Source: an uncultured Amphritea sp.
GTDB lineage: Bacteria > Pseudomonadota > Gammaproteobacteria > Pseudomonadales > Balneatricaceae
Direction of reading: 5' to 3'
Length of the DNA: 64,000 nt
Assembly: GCF_937127095.1 (NCBI RefSeq)
Contig: NZ_CAKZLP010000008.1
Span: 84,549-148,548, forward strand
Below are positions 11,154 to 24,842 of the stretch, one piece after another; position 1 is the stretch's first letter; each line of letters opens with the position of its first letter. A model generated the notes under the pieces. That model made no database searches and was not told the origin of the DNA. It saw nothing but the letters and a program-made list of their open reading frames with translations. The position numbers were made by a program, and so were the translations under genes.

Positions 11154-12326
11154 ATGAGTACCCTGCGCATTGGTATCGTAGCAGGTGAAGCATCCGGAGA
11201 TATTCTGGGTGCTGGCCTGCTGGCAGAACTCAGACAGCGTTTTCCTGATATTGAGATTGAGGGGATTGGCGGTGAGCTGATGCAGGCCGAGGGCTGCGAC
11301 AGTCTCTATCCTATGGAACGTCTATCCGTAATGGGGCTGGTTGAAGTGCTTGGCAGGCTGAGAGAGTTGCTGGGGATTCGTAAATCGCTGGTGTCCCGCT
11401 TTTGTCAGCATCGCCCGGATATTTTTATCGGTATCGATTCTCCCGACTTTACCCTGAATCTGGAAGGTAAACTCCGTGTTGCAGGTATTCCGACGGTGCA
11501 CTATGTTAGTCCATCGGTCTGGGCCTGGCGCAGTAAACGGGTGTTTAAAATCCTCAAAACAACTGATCTGATGCTCACCCTGTTCCCGTTTGAAGCTCAG
11601 TTTTATGAGCAACATGCGATGCCGGTTGAGTTCGTTGGCCATCCGTTGGCGAATATGATTCCCCTTGAACCGGATCAGCCAGGTGCCCGGTCCGATCTGG
11701 ATCTGCCCCATGGGCAGCGCATTGTCGCGCTGATGCCCGGCAGTCGCGGCGGCGAGTTGAAATATCTGGCAGAACCTTTCCTGGATACCGCGCGCTGGTT
11801 GTTGAAGCGCAACTCTGATCTTGTCTTTGTGATGCCGGCGGCCAATCAGGAGCGTTTTGATCATTTACGTGCGCTGATCGATAGCCGTTACAGTGATCTG
11901 CCTATAAAACTGGTGTTGAAGCGTTCGCGGGAGGTTTTGACCGCTGCGGACGCGGTGTTGATCGCCTCGGGTACCGCGACCCTTGAAGCATTATTGCTGA
12001 AAAAGCCGATGGTGGTGGCATACCGGATGGCTCCGATTACCTATAAAATCATCTCCCGCTTGCTCAGTAGTAAATATATATCCCTGCCGAATCTGCTGGC
12101 AGATGCGCCTTTAGTGCCTGAAATCCTGCAGAATGAAGTGCGCCCTGAGGTGTTGGGGCCAGCGATTGAGCAGGCATTGATAGACAGTGATGAGCAGAGC
12201 GCGTTAAAACAGCGCTTTTACGAGATCCATCTGCAGTTACGACAGGATGCCAGTAAAAAAGCGGCCGATGCGATCGTTCAATTGCTGCAATCCCGCGGGA
12301 GGCTGAGTGAAGACGCTGGGGTTTGA
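11154..12326 (+). CDS. lpxB: Lipid-A-disaccharide synthase
   Basis: Family GT19 enzyme condensing UDP-diacylglucosamine with lipid X at the inner membrane. It has 390 residues (E. coli 382). Typical motifs are [12 protein letters not shown], the [11 protein letters not shown] segment, [17 protein letters not shown]-like MPGSRGGEL, and [21 protein letters not shown]. It starts 3 bases after lpxA and overlaps rnhB by 20 bases. Confidence 0.97.
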   Translation: MSTLRIGIVAGEASGDILGAGLLAELRQRFPDIEIEGIGGELMQAEGCDSLYPMERLSVMGLVEVLGRLRELLGIRKSLVSRFCQHRPDIFIGIDSPDFTLNLEGKLRVAGIPTVHYVSPSVWAWRSKRVFKILKTTDLMLTLFPFEAQFYEQHAMPVEFVGHPLANMIPLEPDQPGARSDLDLPHGQRIVALMPGSRGGELKYLAEPFLDTARWLLKRNSDLVFVMPAANQERFDHLRALIDSRYSDLPIKLVLKRSREVLTAADAVLIASGTATLEALLLKKPMVVAYRMAPITYKIISRLLSSKYISLPNLLADAPLVPEILQNEVRPEVLGPAIEQALIDSDEQSALKQRFYEIHLQLRQDASKKAADAIVQLLQSRGRLSEDAGV

Positions 12327-12915
12327 TTTTGCCGCGGAGCGGTTGATTGCCGGTGTCGATGAGGTGGGGCGCGGCCCTTTGATTGGCAATGTCGTTGCTG
12401 CTGCGGTTATTCTCGATCCGGCTAAGCCGATCAGCGGTCTGACCGACTCGAAGAAACTCAGCGAGAAAAAGCGTGAACAGCTTTTTCCGCTGATTCAGGA
12501 GAATGCTCTTGCCTGGTCTATCGCCTGGGCGACACCTGAAGAGATCGATGAACTGAACATCCTGCATGCCACCATGCTGGCGATGCAGCGCGCCGTTAAT
12601 CAGCTTAAAGTTGTGCCTCAGTTTGCCCTGATTGATGGCAATCGTTGCCCTCCCGGTTTGCCCTGTCCTTCCGAGGCGATTGTTAAGGGTGATCTGAAAG
12701 AACCCGCCATCAGTGCCGCATCAATTCTGGCAAAGGTGTATCGTGATCGGGAGATGGCCGAGCTGGATAAGCGTCACCCGGGCTATGGTTTTGCCCAACA
12801 TAAAGGCTATCCCACCGCGCTGCATATGGAAAAATTGCGTCTTTTAGGCCCGCTGCCAGAACACCGACGCAGCTTCAGGCCCGTTGCAGAGTTACTCTCT
12901 GTTAATAGCCTTTAA
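12307..12915 (+). CDS. rnhB: Ribonuclease HII (GTG start)
   Basis: Removes ribonucleotides from DNA and cleaves RNA in RNA-DNA hybrids. It has 202 residues (E. coli 198). The frame opens with GTG at 12307 inside lpxB. The N-terminal motif [11 protein letters not shown] contains the metal ligands Asp18 and Glu19; [12 protein letters not shown] and LIDGN supply the rest of the active site. The start codon is inferred from length and from the absence of an ATG before the motif. Confidence 0.96.
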   Translation: MKTLGFDFAAERLIAGVDEVGRGPLIGNVVAAAVILDPAKPISGLTDSKKLSEKKREQLFPLIQENALAWSIAWATPEEIDELNILHATMLAMQRAVNQLKVVPQFALIDGNRCPPGLPCPSEAIVKGDLKEPAISAASILAKVYRDREMAELDKRHPGYGFAQHKGYPTALHMEKLRLLGPLPEHRRSFRPVAELLSVNSL

Positions 12916-12945
12916 TAACGAACTTAACTGAATAAACGAGCTGAA

Positions 12946-15900
12946 ATGACTGACCCGGCATTTGTACATCTTCGACTACATACAGAGTATTCACTGGTCG
13001 ATGGACTGGTGCGTATTAAAGAGCTGGTTAATGTTGCCAAAGATCAGCAGATACCTGCCATTGCGATTACCGATCAGGTAAACCTGTTTGCTCTGGTTAA
13101 GTTCTTCAAAGCGACCACCGGTGCGGGTATCAAACCTATTTTTGGTGCAGATATCTGGATCGAAAATGAGACCGACCCGGAAGCAACGCCTCACCGGATG
13201 ACGCTGCTCGCGATGAATGAGCAGGGTTACCGTAACCTGATGGAGCTGATCTCGCTGGCCTACGAAAAAGGTCAGAATATCCAGCCGGAACTGGCGCTGC
13301 TGAAAAAGAGCTGGATCGCTGAACGCTCACAGGGTCTGATTGCTCTGTCGGGTGCCAAAGATGGCGAAATCGGACGGGCACTGGCGGATAACGACTCTGC
13401 CAGAGCCGTGCTGGACGCGTGGCAAAAGGTGTTTCCTGATCGTTTCTATCTGGAGATTCAACGCACCGGACGTCCCGGAGATGAGAGCTGTGTACATGCG
13501 TCGGTTCAACTGGCCCATGAGTCCGGCTGCCCGCTGGTCGCCACCAATGAGGTGATGTTTCTCCGGCCCGAAGATTTCGAAGCCCATGAGGTGCGGGTCT
13601 GTATCAACCAGGGTCGAACCCTTGAAGACCCCCATCGGCCGAAGAACTACACCGAACAGCAGTATCTGCGCACCGCTGAAGAGATGGCTGAGTTGTTCAG
13701 TGATATCCCTTCTGCAATTGAAAATACCGTTGAGATCGCTAAACGCTGTAACGTTCAGCTGGATCTTGGCACCTACTATCTGCCGAAGTACCCCATCCCG
13801 GCCGGGATGACGATGGATCAGTTTTTTGCCGATGTTTCCTGGAAGGGGCTGGAAGAACGTCTGGAGATTCTGCTGGACAAAGATGACCCGGACTATGCAG
13901 AAAAACGCCGTCCCTATGAGGAACGACTGCGGTTTGAGCTGGATATCATCACCCAGATGGGTTTCCCCGGTTACTTCCTGATCGTCATGGACTTTATCCA
14001 GTGGGGCAAGGATAACGGCGTACCCGTCGGACCTGGGCGGGGTTCAGGTGCGGGTTCACTGGTCGCCTATGCGCAGAAGATTACCGATCTTGATCCGCTG
14101 GAATACGACCTGCTGTTCGAACGCTTCCTGAACCCGGAACGGGTATCGATGCCCGACTTCGATATCGACTTCTGTATGGATAACCGTGACCGGGTCATTG
14201 ATTACGTCGCCGAGACCTATGGCCGGGATGCGGTATCCCAGATCGTCACCTTCGGTACCATGGCGGCAAAAGCGGTTGTGCGTGACGTTGCCCGGGTGCA
14301 GGGCAAAGCGTTTGGTCTGGCGGACCGGCTCTCTAAGCTGATCCCCTTTGAAGTGGGTATCACTCTCTCCCGGGCGATGGTTGAAGAGCCGCTGATGAAG
14401 GAGTTCGTCGATTCCAGCGAAGAGGCTCAGGAGATCATGGAGATGGCCCTCAAGCTGGAGGGTCTCACCCGTAACGTCGGTAAACATGCCGGTGGGGTGG
14501 TGATTGCACCGACTAAACTGACCGATTTCTCGGCAACCTACTGTGATGAGTTTGGTCACGGCCTGGTGACCCAGTTCGATAAGAGCGATGTCGAGGAAGC
14601 CGGACTGGTTAAGTTCGACTTTTTGGGGCTGCGTACACTAACCATCGTTGACTGGGCGGTGAAAACCATCGATAGGATCCGGGCGAAAAATGGCGAAGAG
14701 CCGTTGAATATCGCGTTGATTGATCTGGAAGATAAAGCCACCTTTGAGCTGCTTAAATCCGCCGAAACCACCGCGGTGTTCCAGCTTGAATCCAGTGGTA
14801 TGAAAGATCTGGTTCGCCGCCTTAAGCCTGACCGCTTTGAAGACATTGTGGCACTGGTAGCGCTGTTCCGTCCCGGCCCGCTGCAATCAGGCATGGTGGA
14901 TGACTTTATTCTGCGTAAGCATGGTCAGGCAGAACTCGCCTATCCGCATGCAGATTATCAGCTGGACAGTCTGCAACCGGTGCTGGAGCCCACCTACGGT
15001 ATTATCCTGTACCAGGAACAAGTTATGCAGATCGCCCAGGTGATGGCCGGTTACACCCTCGGTGGTGCCGACATGCTTCGTCGGGCGATGGGTAAGAAAA
15101 AGCCGGAGGAGATGGCGAAGCAGCGCAGCTCCTTTATGGAGGGCTCTGCAGCTAACGGCATCGACCCCGATCTGGCAGGCAACATCTTTGATCTGGTAGA
15201 AAAATTTGCCGGTTACGGCTTTAACAAATCCCACTCAGCTGCCTATGCGCTGGTTTCCTATCAGACCGCCTGGCTGAAAGCACACTACCCCGCGCCGTTT
15301 ATGGCGGCGGTGCTCTCCTCAGATATGCAGAACACCGATAAGGTGGTGATCTTTATCGAAGAGTGTCGCACCATGAAGTTGCCGCTGGTGCTCCCGGACG
15401 TTAACTGGGGTGAATATATGTTCACTGTTAACGACAAGGGTGAGATTGTATACGGCCTGGGCGCTATCAAGGGAGTCGGTGAAGGCCCGATTGAGGCGAT
15501 TGTTGAGGCGCGTAATCAGGGCGGACATTTCAAGGATATCTTTGATTTCTGCAAACGGGTGGGCAGTAAAAAACTCAATAAGCGGGTGCTGGAAGCGTTA
15601 GTGCGCTCCGGTGCGCTGGACCATGTGGGGCCGGACCGTGCCCAGCTATGGGCCTCTATCGGCGAAGCATTGAAAGCGGCTGATCAGTCTGAGCGCAATC
15701 AGAGCGCCGGCATGTTTGATCTGTTTGGTGATGTCGAGGCGGAAGAGCCGCGCGATCCTTACGCTGAGTATATGAAGCTGAGGCGCTGGACCGATAAAGA
15801 GCGTTTGCAGGGCGAGAAAGACACCCTGGGGCTCTATGTTACCGGTCATCCGATTGATGAGTATGAGTCGGAGCTGCCTAACTTTATCACCCGGCGGATC

Positions 15901-16440
15901 GTGGAACTGGTGCCACAGCGGGGTCAGCAGCAGAAGATGCTGGGCTTAGTGGTGGATGTACGCGTTAAGAAAACTAAAAAGGGTGATTCGCTCTGTTTTG
16001 TCACTCTGGACGACCGCACCTCCCGCATTGAGGTATCGCTGTTTGGTGAAGCCTACGATGAATACCGCACCATGCTTAATAAAGACTCAATACTGCTGAT
16101 TGAGGGCGAGATCACCATCGATAGTTACTCCGGCACCGACAAGCTCAAAGTGCGCGGCAATAAGGTGACTGATATCACTCAGTGCCGCGCGCGTTATGGT
16201 CGTCATATCGAGATTGATTGTCAGGATACACAGTTGAAAGAGCGGTCGCTGAAGGCCTTTGGTGAGCTTCTGGCTGCACATAAAGGCAGTGTGAAGATGC
16301 CGGTGGCGCTGCGATATAGCAGTAATAATGCCTCAGCGACACTCTGTCTGGGTGAGGCGTGGCAGGTGCAGCCGACGGATGATCTGCTGATCAAACTTAA
16401 GGATCAGTTTGGTGGTGATGCGGTCAGGATTCGCTACTGA
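12946..16440 (+). CDS. dnaE: DNA polymerase III subunit alpha
   Basis: Catalytic subunit of the replicative polymerase. It has 1164 residues (E. coli 1160). The N-terminal PHP domain begins at HLRLHTEYSLVDG. The palm motif PDFDIDF at 403-409 holds two catalytic aspartates. PGRGSGAGSLVAYA, NVGKHAGGVVIAPT and the helix-hairpin-helix region follow, and the C-terminal OB-fold covers about residues 990-1080. The rnhB-dnaE-accA order is standard in gammaproteobacteria. Confidence 0.98.
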   Translation: MTDPAFVHLRLHTEYSLVDGLVRIKELVNVAKDQQIPAIAITDQVNLFALVKFFKATTGAGIKPIFGADIWIENETDPEATPHRMTLLAMNEQGYRNLMELISLAYEKGQNIQPELALLKKSWIAERSQGLIALSGAKDGEIGRALADNDSARAVLDAWQKVFPDRFYLEIQRTGRPGDESCVHASVQLAHESGCPLVATNEVMFLRPEDFEAHEVRVCINQGRTLEDPHRPKNYTEQQYLRTAEEMAELFSDIPSAIENTVEIAKRCNVQLDLGTYYLPKYPIPAGMTMDQFFADVSWKGLEERLEILLDKDDPDYAEKRRPYEERLRFELDIITQMGFPGYFLIVMDFIQWGKDNGVPVGPGRGSGAGSLVAYAQKITDLDPLEYDLLFERFLNPERVSMPDFDIDFCMDNRDRVIDYVAETYGRDAVSQIVTFGTMAAKAVVRDVARVQGKAFGLADRLSKLIPFEVGITLSRAMVEEPLMKEFVDSSEEAQEIMEMALKLEGLTRNVGKHAGGVVIAPTKLTDFSATYCDEFGHGLVTQFDKSDVEEAGLVKFDFLGLRTLTIVDWAVKTIDRIRAKNGEEPLNIALIDLEDKATFELLKSAETTAVFQLESSGMKDLVRRLKPDRFEDIVALVALFRPGPLQSGMVDDFILRKHGQAELAYPHADYQLDSLQPVLEPTYGIILYQEQVMQIAQVMAGYTLGGADMLRRAMGKKKPEEMAKQRSSFMEGSAANGIDPDLAGNIFDLVEKFAGYGFNKSHSAAYALVSYQTAWLKAHYPAPFMAAVLSSDMQNTDKVVIFIEECRTMKLPLVLPDVNWGEYMFTVNDKGEIVYGLGAIKGVGEGPIEAIVEARNQGGHFKDIFDFCKRVGSKKLNKRVLEALVRSGALDHVGPDRAQLWASIGEALKAADQSERNQSAGMFDLFGDVEAEEPRDPYAEYMKLRRWTDKERLQGEKDTLGLYVTGHPIDEYESELPNFITRRIVELVPQRGQQQKMLGLVVDVRVKKTKKGDSLCFVTLDDRTSRIEVSLFGEAYDEYRTMLNKDSILLIEGEITIDSYSGTDKLKVRGNKVTDITQCRARYGRHIEIDCQDTQLKERSLKAFGELLAAHKGSVKMPVALRYSSNNASATLCLGEAWQVQPTDDLLIKLKDQFGGDAVRIRY

Positions 16441-16451
16441 TCAGGGTGGTT

Positions 16452-16514
16452 CTTAGTTGCTACACAGGGTAGAATTAGGCCAAATTTTATCGTCGGCTGA
16501 TCTTTAGTTGCTAC
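16452..16514 (+). repeat. Pair of TTAGTTGCTAC direct repeats upstream of accA
   Basis: CTTAGTTGCTAC at 16452-16463 recurs as CTTTAGTTGCTAC at 16502-16514, 50 bases later, in the dnaE-accA gap. The same core also occurs before pyrG (18912-18923) and in the tandem array at 54928-54991. Its function is unknown. Confidence 0.5.
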
Positions 16515-16557
16515 TGTGTCCCGGCCGGAACGAAGCAAACTTACGGAATATCAATAC

Positions 16558-17511
16558 ATGAATCCCAATTATCTGGATTTTGAACAGCCAATTGCAGACC
16601 TGGAAGCCAAGATTGAAGAGCTGCGTCTGGTTGGTGATGACAATGAGCTGAATATTGAGGAAGAGATTTCCAAGCTGCAGGCTAAAAGCCGTTCGCTGAC
16701 CAAATCTCTTTTCAGTGACCTGAGTGAGTGGCAGATCTCCCAGATCGCCCGCCATCCGCGACGTCCCTATACGCTTGATTATGTGAAGCTAATTTTCGAC
16801 GAGTTTGAAGAGATTCATGGTGACCGTCATTTTGCGGATGACCGTGCGCTGGTCGGCGGTATTGCCCGTCTGGAAGGTCGTCCGGTGATGGTGATTGGCC
16901 ATCAGAAGGGCCGCGAAGTGAAAGAGAAAGTGCGTCGTAATTTCGGTATGCCGCGTCCTGAAGGGTACCGTAAGGCGCTGCGCCTGATGGAGATGGCTGA
17001 GCGTTTTAAGATGCCGATCCTGACCTTTATTGATACTCCGGGGGCCTACCCTGGCATCGATGCAGAGGAACGTGGTCAGTCGGAAGCGATCGCTTTCAAC
17101 CTGGCGGCAATGTCTCGCTTGAATACGCCGATTATCGCGACCGTTGTGGGTGAAGGTGGTTCTGGAGGCGCCCTGGCTATCGGTGTCTGTGATGAGCTGA
17201 TGATGCTGCAATACGCTACCTATTCAGTTATCTCTCCGGAAGGTTGTGCCTCCATTCTGTGGAAGAGTGCAGACCGTGCACCGGATGCTGCTAAAGCGAT
17301 GGGTCTGACCTCAGATCGTCTGCACGCGCTGGGCCTGGTGGATCAGATTGTTGATGAGCCGCTGGGCGGAGCCCACCGTGATCACGGTCTGATCGCTGCG
17401 AATCTGAAAAAACATCTGTTGGAAACGCTGGATCGACTCAGCGAGATTGAGCCGGAAGAGCTCATTGAACGACGTTATCAGCGTCTTATGTCCTACGGCA
17501 TCAGCCAGTAA
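16558..17511 (+). CDS. accA: Acetyl-CoA carboxylase carboxyltransferase subunit alpha
   Basis: With AccD it transfers carboxyl from biotin-BCCP to acetyl-CoA, the first step of fatty-acid synthesis. I chose ATG 16558 ([19 protein letters not shown]), the family's usual N-terminus, giving 317 residues. A GTG 14 codons upstream is less likely. Motifs include [37 protein letters not shown] and [15 protein letters not shown], the CoA/oxyanion region. It ends in a terminator. Confidence 0.97.
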   Translation: MNPNYLDFEQPIADLEAKIEELRLVGDDNELNIEEEISKLQAKSRSLTKSLFSDLSEWQISQIARHPRRPYTLDYVKLIFDEFEEIHGDRHFADDRALVGGIARLEGRPVMVIGHQKGREVKEKVRRNFGMPRPEGYRKALRLMEMAERFKMPILTFIDTPGAYPGIDAEERGQSEAIAFNLAAMSRLNTPIIATVVGEGGSGGALAIGVCDELMMLQYATYSVISPEGCASILWKSADRAPDAAKAMGLTSDRLHALGLVDQIVDEPLGGAHRDHGLIAANLKKHLLETLDRLSEIEPEELIERRYQRLMSYGISQ

Positions 17512-17517
17512 TATCGG

Positions 17518-17546
17518 AACCGTCGGCTACCCCGGCGGTTTTTTTT
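17518..17546 (+). terminator. Terminator after accA
   Basis: AACCGTCGG (17518-17526) pairs with CCGGCGGTT (17532-17540), one G-T wobble, followed by a run of eight T beginning at 17539. It closes the accA transcript before tilS. Confidence 0.9.
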
Positions 17547-17585
17547 GTCTGCCAGCAGAGTTAAACACTGCTATAAGTAAGCTAC

Positions 17586-18905
17586 ATGAAAGACCTTCAG
17601 TCCCACTTCAATCAGCAGCTTGATAATCGATCCGGTACGGTGACGCGCTGGGTGATCGGTTTGAGTGGTGGGCTGGATTCCGTCGTTTTACTTCACCTGG
17701 CTGCCAGAGCACTCCCGGCCGACCGGATATTGGTGGTCAATATCGATCACCAGTTACAGACTCCGTCAGCGCAGTGGAGCGCCTTCTGTGGTCGCTTAGC
17801 CAATACGCTCAACCTCCCCTTTAGAAGTGAAAAAGTCGTTGTCGATGGCTCGGCCAGCCTTGAACGGGCGGCACGTCGTGCGCGTTATCAGGCGTTTGAG
17901 AATATTCTGCAATCGGGGGATTGTCTGTTGCTGGCTCATCACCTGGATGATCAGGCGGAAACCATGTTGTTTCGTCTGTTGCGGGGTGCCGGTGTGCGCG
18001 GTCTTGCCGGTATTCCTGAACGTCGGTCGTTGGGTCGGGCAGAGCTGTTCCGGCCGTTGCTGTCGGTGTCCCGGCAGCAGCTCATGGCGTGGGCTGAAGC
18101 TGAGCAGCTGGAATGGATTGAAGACCCGAGTAATACCGACTTGAGTTATGATCGTAACTACCTGCGTCATGCTGTATTGCCCCTGTTGCAGGCCCGCTGG
18201 CCGGGTTTCTCTCAGCGCTGGTCGGATACCGCTCGTTACATGGAAGAAGCAGAGCAGTTACACCACGATCTCGCTGAGATGGACAGTGCGTCCGTCTCTA
18301 AAGACGGTGGGCTGTGCTGCGAAGCGTTGATGCGGTTGAGTCAGCCACGCAGAAACAATCTGCTGCGTTTCTGGTTGCGTCGGGCAGGGGTTGCTGTCGG
18401 TGAGCGTCAGATTCTGAGTATCATTAAGCTGATCGCTGCAGCTGATGATCGGCAGCCGATTGTTACGCTGGGAGAGGTGAAATTGCGTCGCTATCAGGGA
18501 GTGTTGCTGCTACAACCCGATGAATCAGTGTTTGAGTGGGGTGGTCGGCCCCTGACGCTGGCAGGCGAAGTGACTGTTCAGGGCTGTCTGGTTGTTAATT
18601 CTGATCTCGATGGTGCGGGGTTGAAATCATTGTCAGGTGTGACCCTGCGTAACCGTCGTGACGGGGATCGTTGCAAGCCGGTAGGGCGGGGTGGTTCATG
18701 CAGTTTGAAGAAGGTTTTTCAGGAACTCCGTGTTCCCGTCTGGCAACGAAGCTCATGGCCGGTCTGTGTGGTTGGTGATGAGATTGTTGCTTTGCCGGGG
18801 ATCTGTATCTGCGAAGGTTGGCAGAGTGAAAAAAAAGGCAGTGGTTTTGCAGTGAATTGGCAGCCAACTGCATTGTCTGTGCGGGGTGATTCTGATACCC
18901 TGTAG
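17586..18905 (+). CDS. tilS: tRNA(Ile)-lysidine synthetase
   Basis: Adds lysine to C34 of the minor tRNA-Ile so that it reads AUA. It has 439 residues (E. coli 432). The N-terminal PP-loop ATPase motif SGGLDS is at residues 27-32. HHLDDQAETMLFRLLRG and the EDPSN-type segment (WIEDPSNTDLSYDRNYLR) follow, then the substrate-binding and C-terminal TilS domains, including RDGDRCKP and LKKVFQELRVP. Confidence 0.96.
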   Translation: MKDLQSHFNQQLDNRSGTVTRWVIGLSGGLDSVVLLHLAARALPADRILVVNIDHQLQTPSAQWSAFCGRLANTLNLPFRSEKVVVDGSASLERAARRARYQAFENILQSGDCLLLAHHLDDQAETMLFRLLRGAGVRGLAGIPERRSLGRAELFRPLLSVSRQQLMAWAEAEQLEWIEDPSNTDLSYDRNYLRHAVLPLLQARWPGFSQRWSDTARYMEEAEQLHHDLAEMDSASVSKDGGLCCEALMRLSQPRRNNLLRFWLRRAGVAVGERQILSIIKLIAAADDRQPIVTLGEVKLRRYQGVLLLQPDESVFEWGGRPLTLAGEVTVQGCLVVNSDLDGAGLKSLSGVTLRNRRDGDRCKPVGRGGSCSLKKVFQELRVPVWQRSSWPVCVVGDEIVALPGICICEGWQSEKKGSGFAVNWQPTALSVRGDSDTL

Positions 18906-18918
18906 CCCCATCTTTAGT

Positions 18919-20603
<1,685 letters not shown>

Positions 20604-20630
20604 AGAATACCTATACTATTTGGAGTTTAG

Positions 20631-21929
<1,299 letters not shown>

Positions 21930-21955
21930 TTTTAACCTGATCTATGGAATACTAA

Positions 21956-21978
21956 GGGGGCTAAACGCCCCCTTTTTT
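21956..21978 (+). terminator. Terminator after eno
   Basis: GGGGGC (21956-21961), loop TAAAC, GCCCCC (21967-21972), then six T. It is a compact strong intrinsic terminator separating pyrG-eno from ftsB. Confidence 0.92.
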
Positions 21979-22009
21979 GACTATATACAGAGTAGAGTGC
22001 TGTCGGACT

Positions 22010-22333
22010 GTGTTTCGCCTGAGTTTATTTCGTTCGATTATGTTGTTGCTGCTGATCAGTCTGATCGGGCTGCAGTACCGGCTATGGTTTGGCGAAGCGA
22101 ATCTGGCTGAAGTTCAGGCGCTACAGCAGGAGATTGAGCGGCAACGGGCCGAAAACGACCTTCTGGTAAATCGAAACCATCAATTAGATGCTGAGGTGAA
22201 AGACCTCAAGCAGGGACTTGATGCGCTGGAAGAGCGAGCCCGAAATCAGTTGGGAATGGTGAAGGAGGGTGAGTCCTTCTTTCAACTGGTCCCGGCGTTG
22301 CCAGGTAAGCCACCGGCCGATAGCGGTCAGTAA
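22010..22333 (+). CDS. ftsB: Cell division protein FtsB (GTG start proposed)
   Basis: Bitopic inner-membrane divisome protein that with FtsL and FtsQ activates FtsWI. From GTG 22010 it has 107 residues (E. coli 103). It has a single membrane helix (LLLLISLIGLQYRLWFGE), a leucine-zipper coiled coil, and the conserved LEERARNQLGMVKEGESFFQLV end. A TTG at 21977 overlaps the eno terminator and is unlikely; ATG 22040 would shorten the cytoplasmic tail. In most gammaproteobacteria ispD and ispF follow ftsB, but here truD begins 17 bases later. Confidence 0.9.
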   Translation: MFRLSLFRSIMLLLLISLIGLQYRLWFGEANLAEVQALQQEIERQRAENDLLVNRNHQLDAEVKDLKQGLDALEERARNQLGMVKEGESFFQLVPALPGKPPADSGQ

Positions 22334-22350
22334 CGGAAACCCTAGCGTTA

Positions 22351-23403
22351 ATGAACTTTCCAACCGAGTTAAACTATCTCTACGGTGAGCCTGCCAGTCG
22401 TGCAGTTATCCGAACTGAAGCCGATGATTTCCAGGTCACAGAAGATCTCTCTTTTGAACCGGAAGGCAGCGGCGATCATGTGTTTCTTTATATTCGTAAA
22501 ACCGGTGAAAACACCGATTGGGTTGCCCGGCAACTGGCACATTTTTGTCAGGTCAGTCCTAAAGAGGTGGGCTACGCCGGCAAGAAAGACCGCCATGCGG
22601 TGACTGAGCAATGGTTCAGTGTGCATCTGCCGGGGCGCTCTCCTTTAACCTGGTCGCTGTTTGAAACCGATACTATCAAAGTGCTGAAGGCGGTTAAGCA
22701 TACCCGCAAGCTGAGATTGGGAAGCCTTAACGGCAATCGCTTTCAGATTCGCCTGCGTCAGGTGACAGAGCCCGCGGCATTGTTAAGCCGGGCGGAGCAG
22801 ATTCGCGCCGGCGTACCTAACTATTTTGGTGAACAACGCTTTGGTCATCATCAGGGTAATCTTTCCAAGGGCGCCCTGCTGATAGCGGGTAAACTGAAAG
22901 AGCGGCAACGGCATAAGAAAGGCCTGTATATCTCTGCGGTGCGCTCATTTATGTTTAATCAGCTGGTGTCCCAACGTATTGGGCAGTCTTTTTTTGCTCA
23001 GCCAATGCCGGGGGATGTATTGATGATCAACGGCAGTCAGAGTTGTTTTTCCTATGATGTGGAGGATGAGACTATTCTCAGCCGCCTTGCATCTGGTGAT
23101 CTGCATCTGACTGCAGCGATGTGGGGTCGGGGTCGTTCAATCTGTTCTGCTGATGCAGCGGCCTGGGAGAGCGAGCAGTTAGCACCCTGGCAGGAGCAGT
23201 TAGAAGGGCTGGAGCGTCTGGGTCTGAATCAGGAGCGTCGCTCAACCCGACTGATGCCCGCTAATCTGACCATCGAGCAGGAGGCTGAAGATCAGTTTCT
23301 GCTCGCCTTTAATCTGCCTGCCGGAAGCTTTGCCACCAGTGTTCTCAGAGAGCTGGCTCAGGTGACCTCCGCGTCAGGGCAACAGGAAGCGGAGGTCGAG
23401 TAA
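22351..23403 (+). CDS. truD: tRNA pseudouridine(13) synthase TruD
   Basis: Makes pseudouridine 13 in tRNA-Glu. It has 350 residues (E. coli 349). The catalytic Asp80 is in GYAGKKDRHAVTEQW. The TruD insertion domain lies roughly in residues 155-300, with GVPNYFGEQRFGHHQGNL before it. The stop overlaps the surE start (TAATG), so the two are translationally coupled. Confidence 0.96.
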   Translation: MNFPTELNYLYGEPASRAVIRTEADDFQVTEDLSFEPEGSGDHVFLYIRKTGENTDWVARQLAHFCQVSPKEVGYAGKKDRHAVTEQWFSVHLPGRSPLTWSLFETDTIKVLKAVKHTRKLRLGSLNGNRFQIRLRQVTEPAALLSRAEQIRAGVPNYFGEQRFGHHQGNLSKGALLIAGKLKERQRHKKGLYISAVRSFMFNQLVSQRIGQSFFAQPMPGDVLMINGSQSCFSYDVEDETILSRLASGDLHLTAAMWGRGRSICSADAAAWESEQLAPWQEQLEGLERLGLNQERRSTRLMPANLTIEQEAEDQFLLAFNLPAGSFATSVLRELAQVTSASGQQEAEVE

Positions 23404-24152
23404 TGCGACTGTTACTGTCAAACGATGATGGGGTTTACGCTCCGGGGCTGGAAGCGTTAGCGCGAATTCTGGCGCAGGATCATGAACTGGCGGTGGTCGC
23501 GCCTGATCGTAACCGCAGCGGTGCAAGTAACTCGCTGACGCTGGACCGTCCCCTTGAAGCGCACCATCATCAGAACGGTTTTATTGGTATTAACGGTACG
23601 CCGACTGACTGCGTTCATCTGGGGATCGGCGGTATCTACCATGAACCCCCCGATATGGTGATCTCAGGCATTAACTGTGGCTCAAATCTGGGCGATGATG
23701 TTATCTATTCCGGAACGGTTGCTGCTGCGATGGAGGGACGTCATCTGCACCTGCCGCCTATTGCGGTTTCGTTGGCGGGAAGCAGTCCGGTTCATTATGA
23801 TACTGCAGCAGAAGTGGTGCGGCAGCTGATCAGAGATATCCGTGGATTGGTGCTGTCACCGCGCACGGTATTAAATGTAAATGTGCCTGACCTGCCACTG
23901 AATCAGTTGAAAGGGATCCATGTCACCCGTCTGGGTCACCGGATGGTGGCTGATGCTCCGGTTGAGTCTATCGACCCCCGCGGCACGCAGCGTTTCTGGA
24001 TTGCCGGTGCGGGTGTTGCGGCGGACTGTGGGCCGGGAACCGACTTTTTTGCGGTACAGTCCGGCTATGTTTCAATTACACCGCTGAATATCGATATGAC
24101 ACAGTATTCCGGTATGGATAATCTGAGTAACTGGCTTGAGGATTTAGAGTGA
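23403..24152 (+). CDS. surE: 5'/3'-nucleotidase SurE
   Basis: Metal-dependent nucleoside 5'/3'-monophosphate phosphatase linked to stationary-phase survival. It has 249 residues. [12 protein letters not shown] holds the metal ligands Asp8 and Asp9, with Ser39 in RNRSGASNS, and the family loop [22 protein letters not shown] follows. It overlaps truD by one base and pcm by 4 bases, part of the conserved truD-surE-pcm-nlpD-rpoS block. Confidence 0.97.
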   Translation: MRLLLSNDDGVYAPGLEALARILAQDHELAVVAPDRNRSGASNSLTLDRPLEAHHHQNGFIGINGTPTDCVHLGIGGIYHEPPDMVISGINCGSNLGDDVIYSGTVAAAMEGRHLHLPPIAVSLAGSSPVHYDTAAEVVRQLIRDIRGLVLSPRTVLNVNVPDLPLNQLKGIHVTRLGHRMVADAPVESIDPRGTQRFWIAGAGVAADCGPGTDFFAVQSGYVSITPLNIDMTQYSGMDNLSNWLEDLE

Positions 24153-24817
24153 ATAAGTTGCAGTTGCAGGGGATTGGGATGACCTCCCAGCGCACCCGCG
24201 GCAGACTGGTGGAGCGGCTCAAAGAGCAGGGTATTACCGGTCAGCAGGTGCTGGATGTTATGGGGAATACCCCGCGGCATATTTTTATTGATGAGGCGTT
24301 GTCCCATCGTGCCTATGAAGATACGGCGCTGCCGATCGGTTTTAATCAGACCATCTCGCAGCCCTATATTGTTGCTCGAATGACCGAGATTCTGCTGGCG
24401 GGTGGCCCGCTTGAACGCGTGCTTGAGGTGGGTACAGGGTCGGGTTATCAGACGACTATCCTGGCGCAGCTGGTGGATAAGGTCTTCAGTGTTGAGCGGA
24501 TTAAACCGTTACAGGAAAAAGCCCGGCAGCGTTTCTCCCTGCTGAAAATTCACAATGTGTCGTTGAGACACAGTGATGGTGGAATGGGCTGGGCTGACCG
24601 GGGGCCATTTGATGGCATTATGGTCACGGCGGCCCCGGAGCAGGTGCCCCCAGAGCTGTTAGCACAGATGAGCGTGGGTGGCCGGCTGGTTATTCCGGTT
24701 GGCGGCACCCAGAATCAGCAACTTAAACTGGTTATCCGGGTCACAGAAACAGAGTACGAAACAACGGTACTGGAAGGGGTTAAGTTTGTGCCTCTGTTAA
24801 GCGGAACGATACGCTGA
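24149..24817 (+). CDS. pcm: Protein-L-isoaspartate O-methyltransferase
   Basis: Repairs isoaspartyl residues in aged proteins using SAM. It has 222 residues from a GTG at 24149 that overlaps the surE stop (GTGA). ATG 24179 ([10 protein letters not shown]) would give 212 residues and matches the pseudomonad start; the sequence does not decide. Motifs are [29 protein letters not shown] and the SAM loop [12 protein letters not shown]. Confidence 0.95.
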   Translation: MNKLQLQGIGMTSQRTRGRLVERLKEQGITGQQVLDVMGNTPRHIFIDEALSHRAYEDTALPIGFNQTISQPYIVARMTEILLAGGPLERVLEVGTGSGYQTTILAQLVDKVFSVERIKPLQEKARQRFSLLKIHNVSLRHSDGGMGWADRGPFDGIMVTAAPEQVPPELLAQMSVGGRLVIPVGGTQNQQLKLVIRVTETEYETTVLEGVKFVPLLSGTIR

Positions 24818-24842
24818 ACTGATCAATGCAACGGAATATTGA

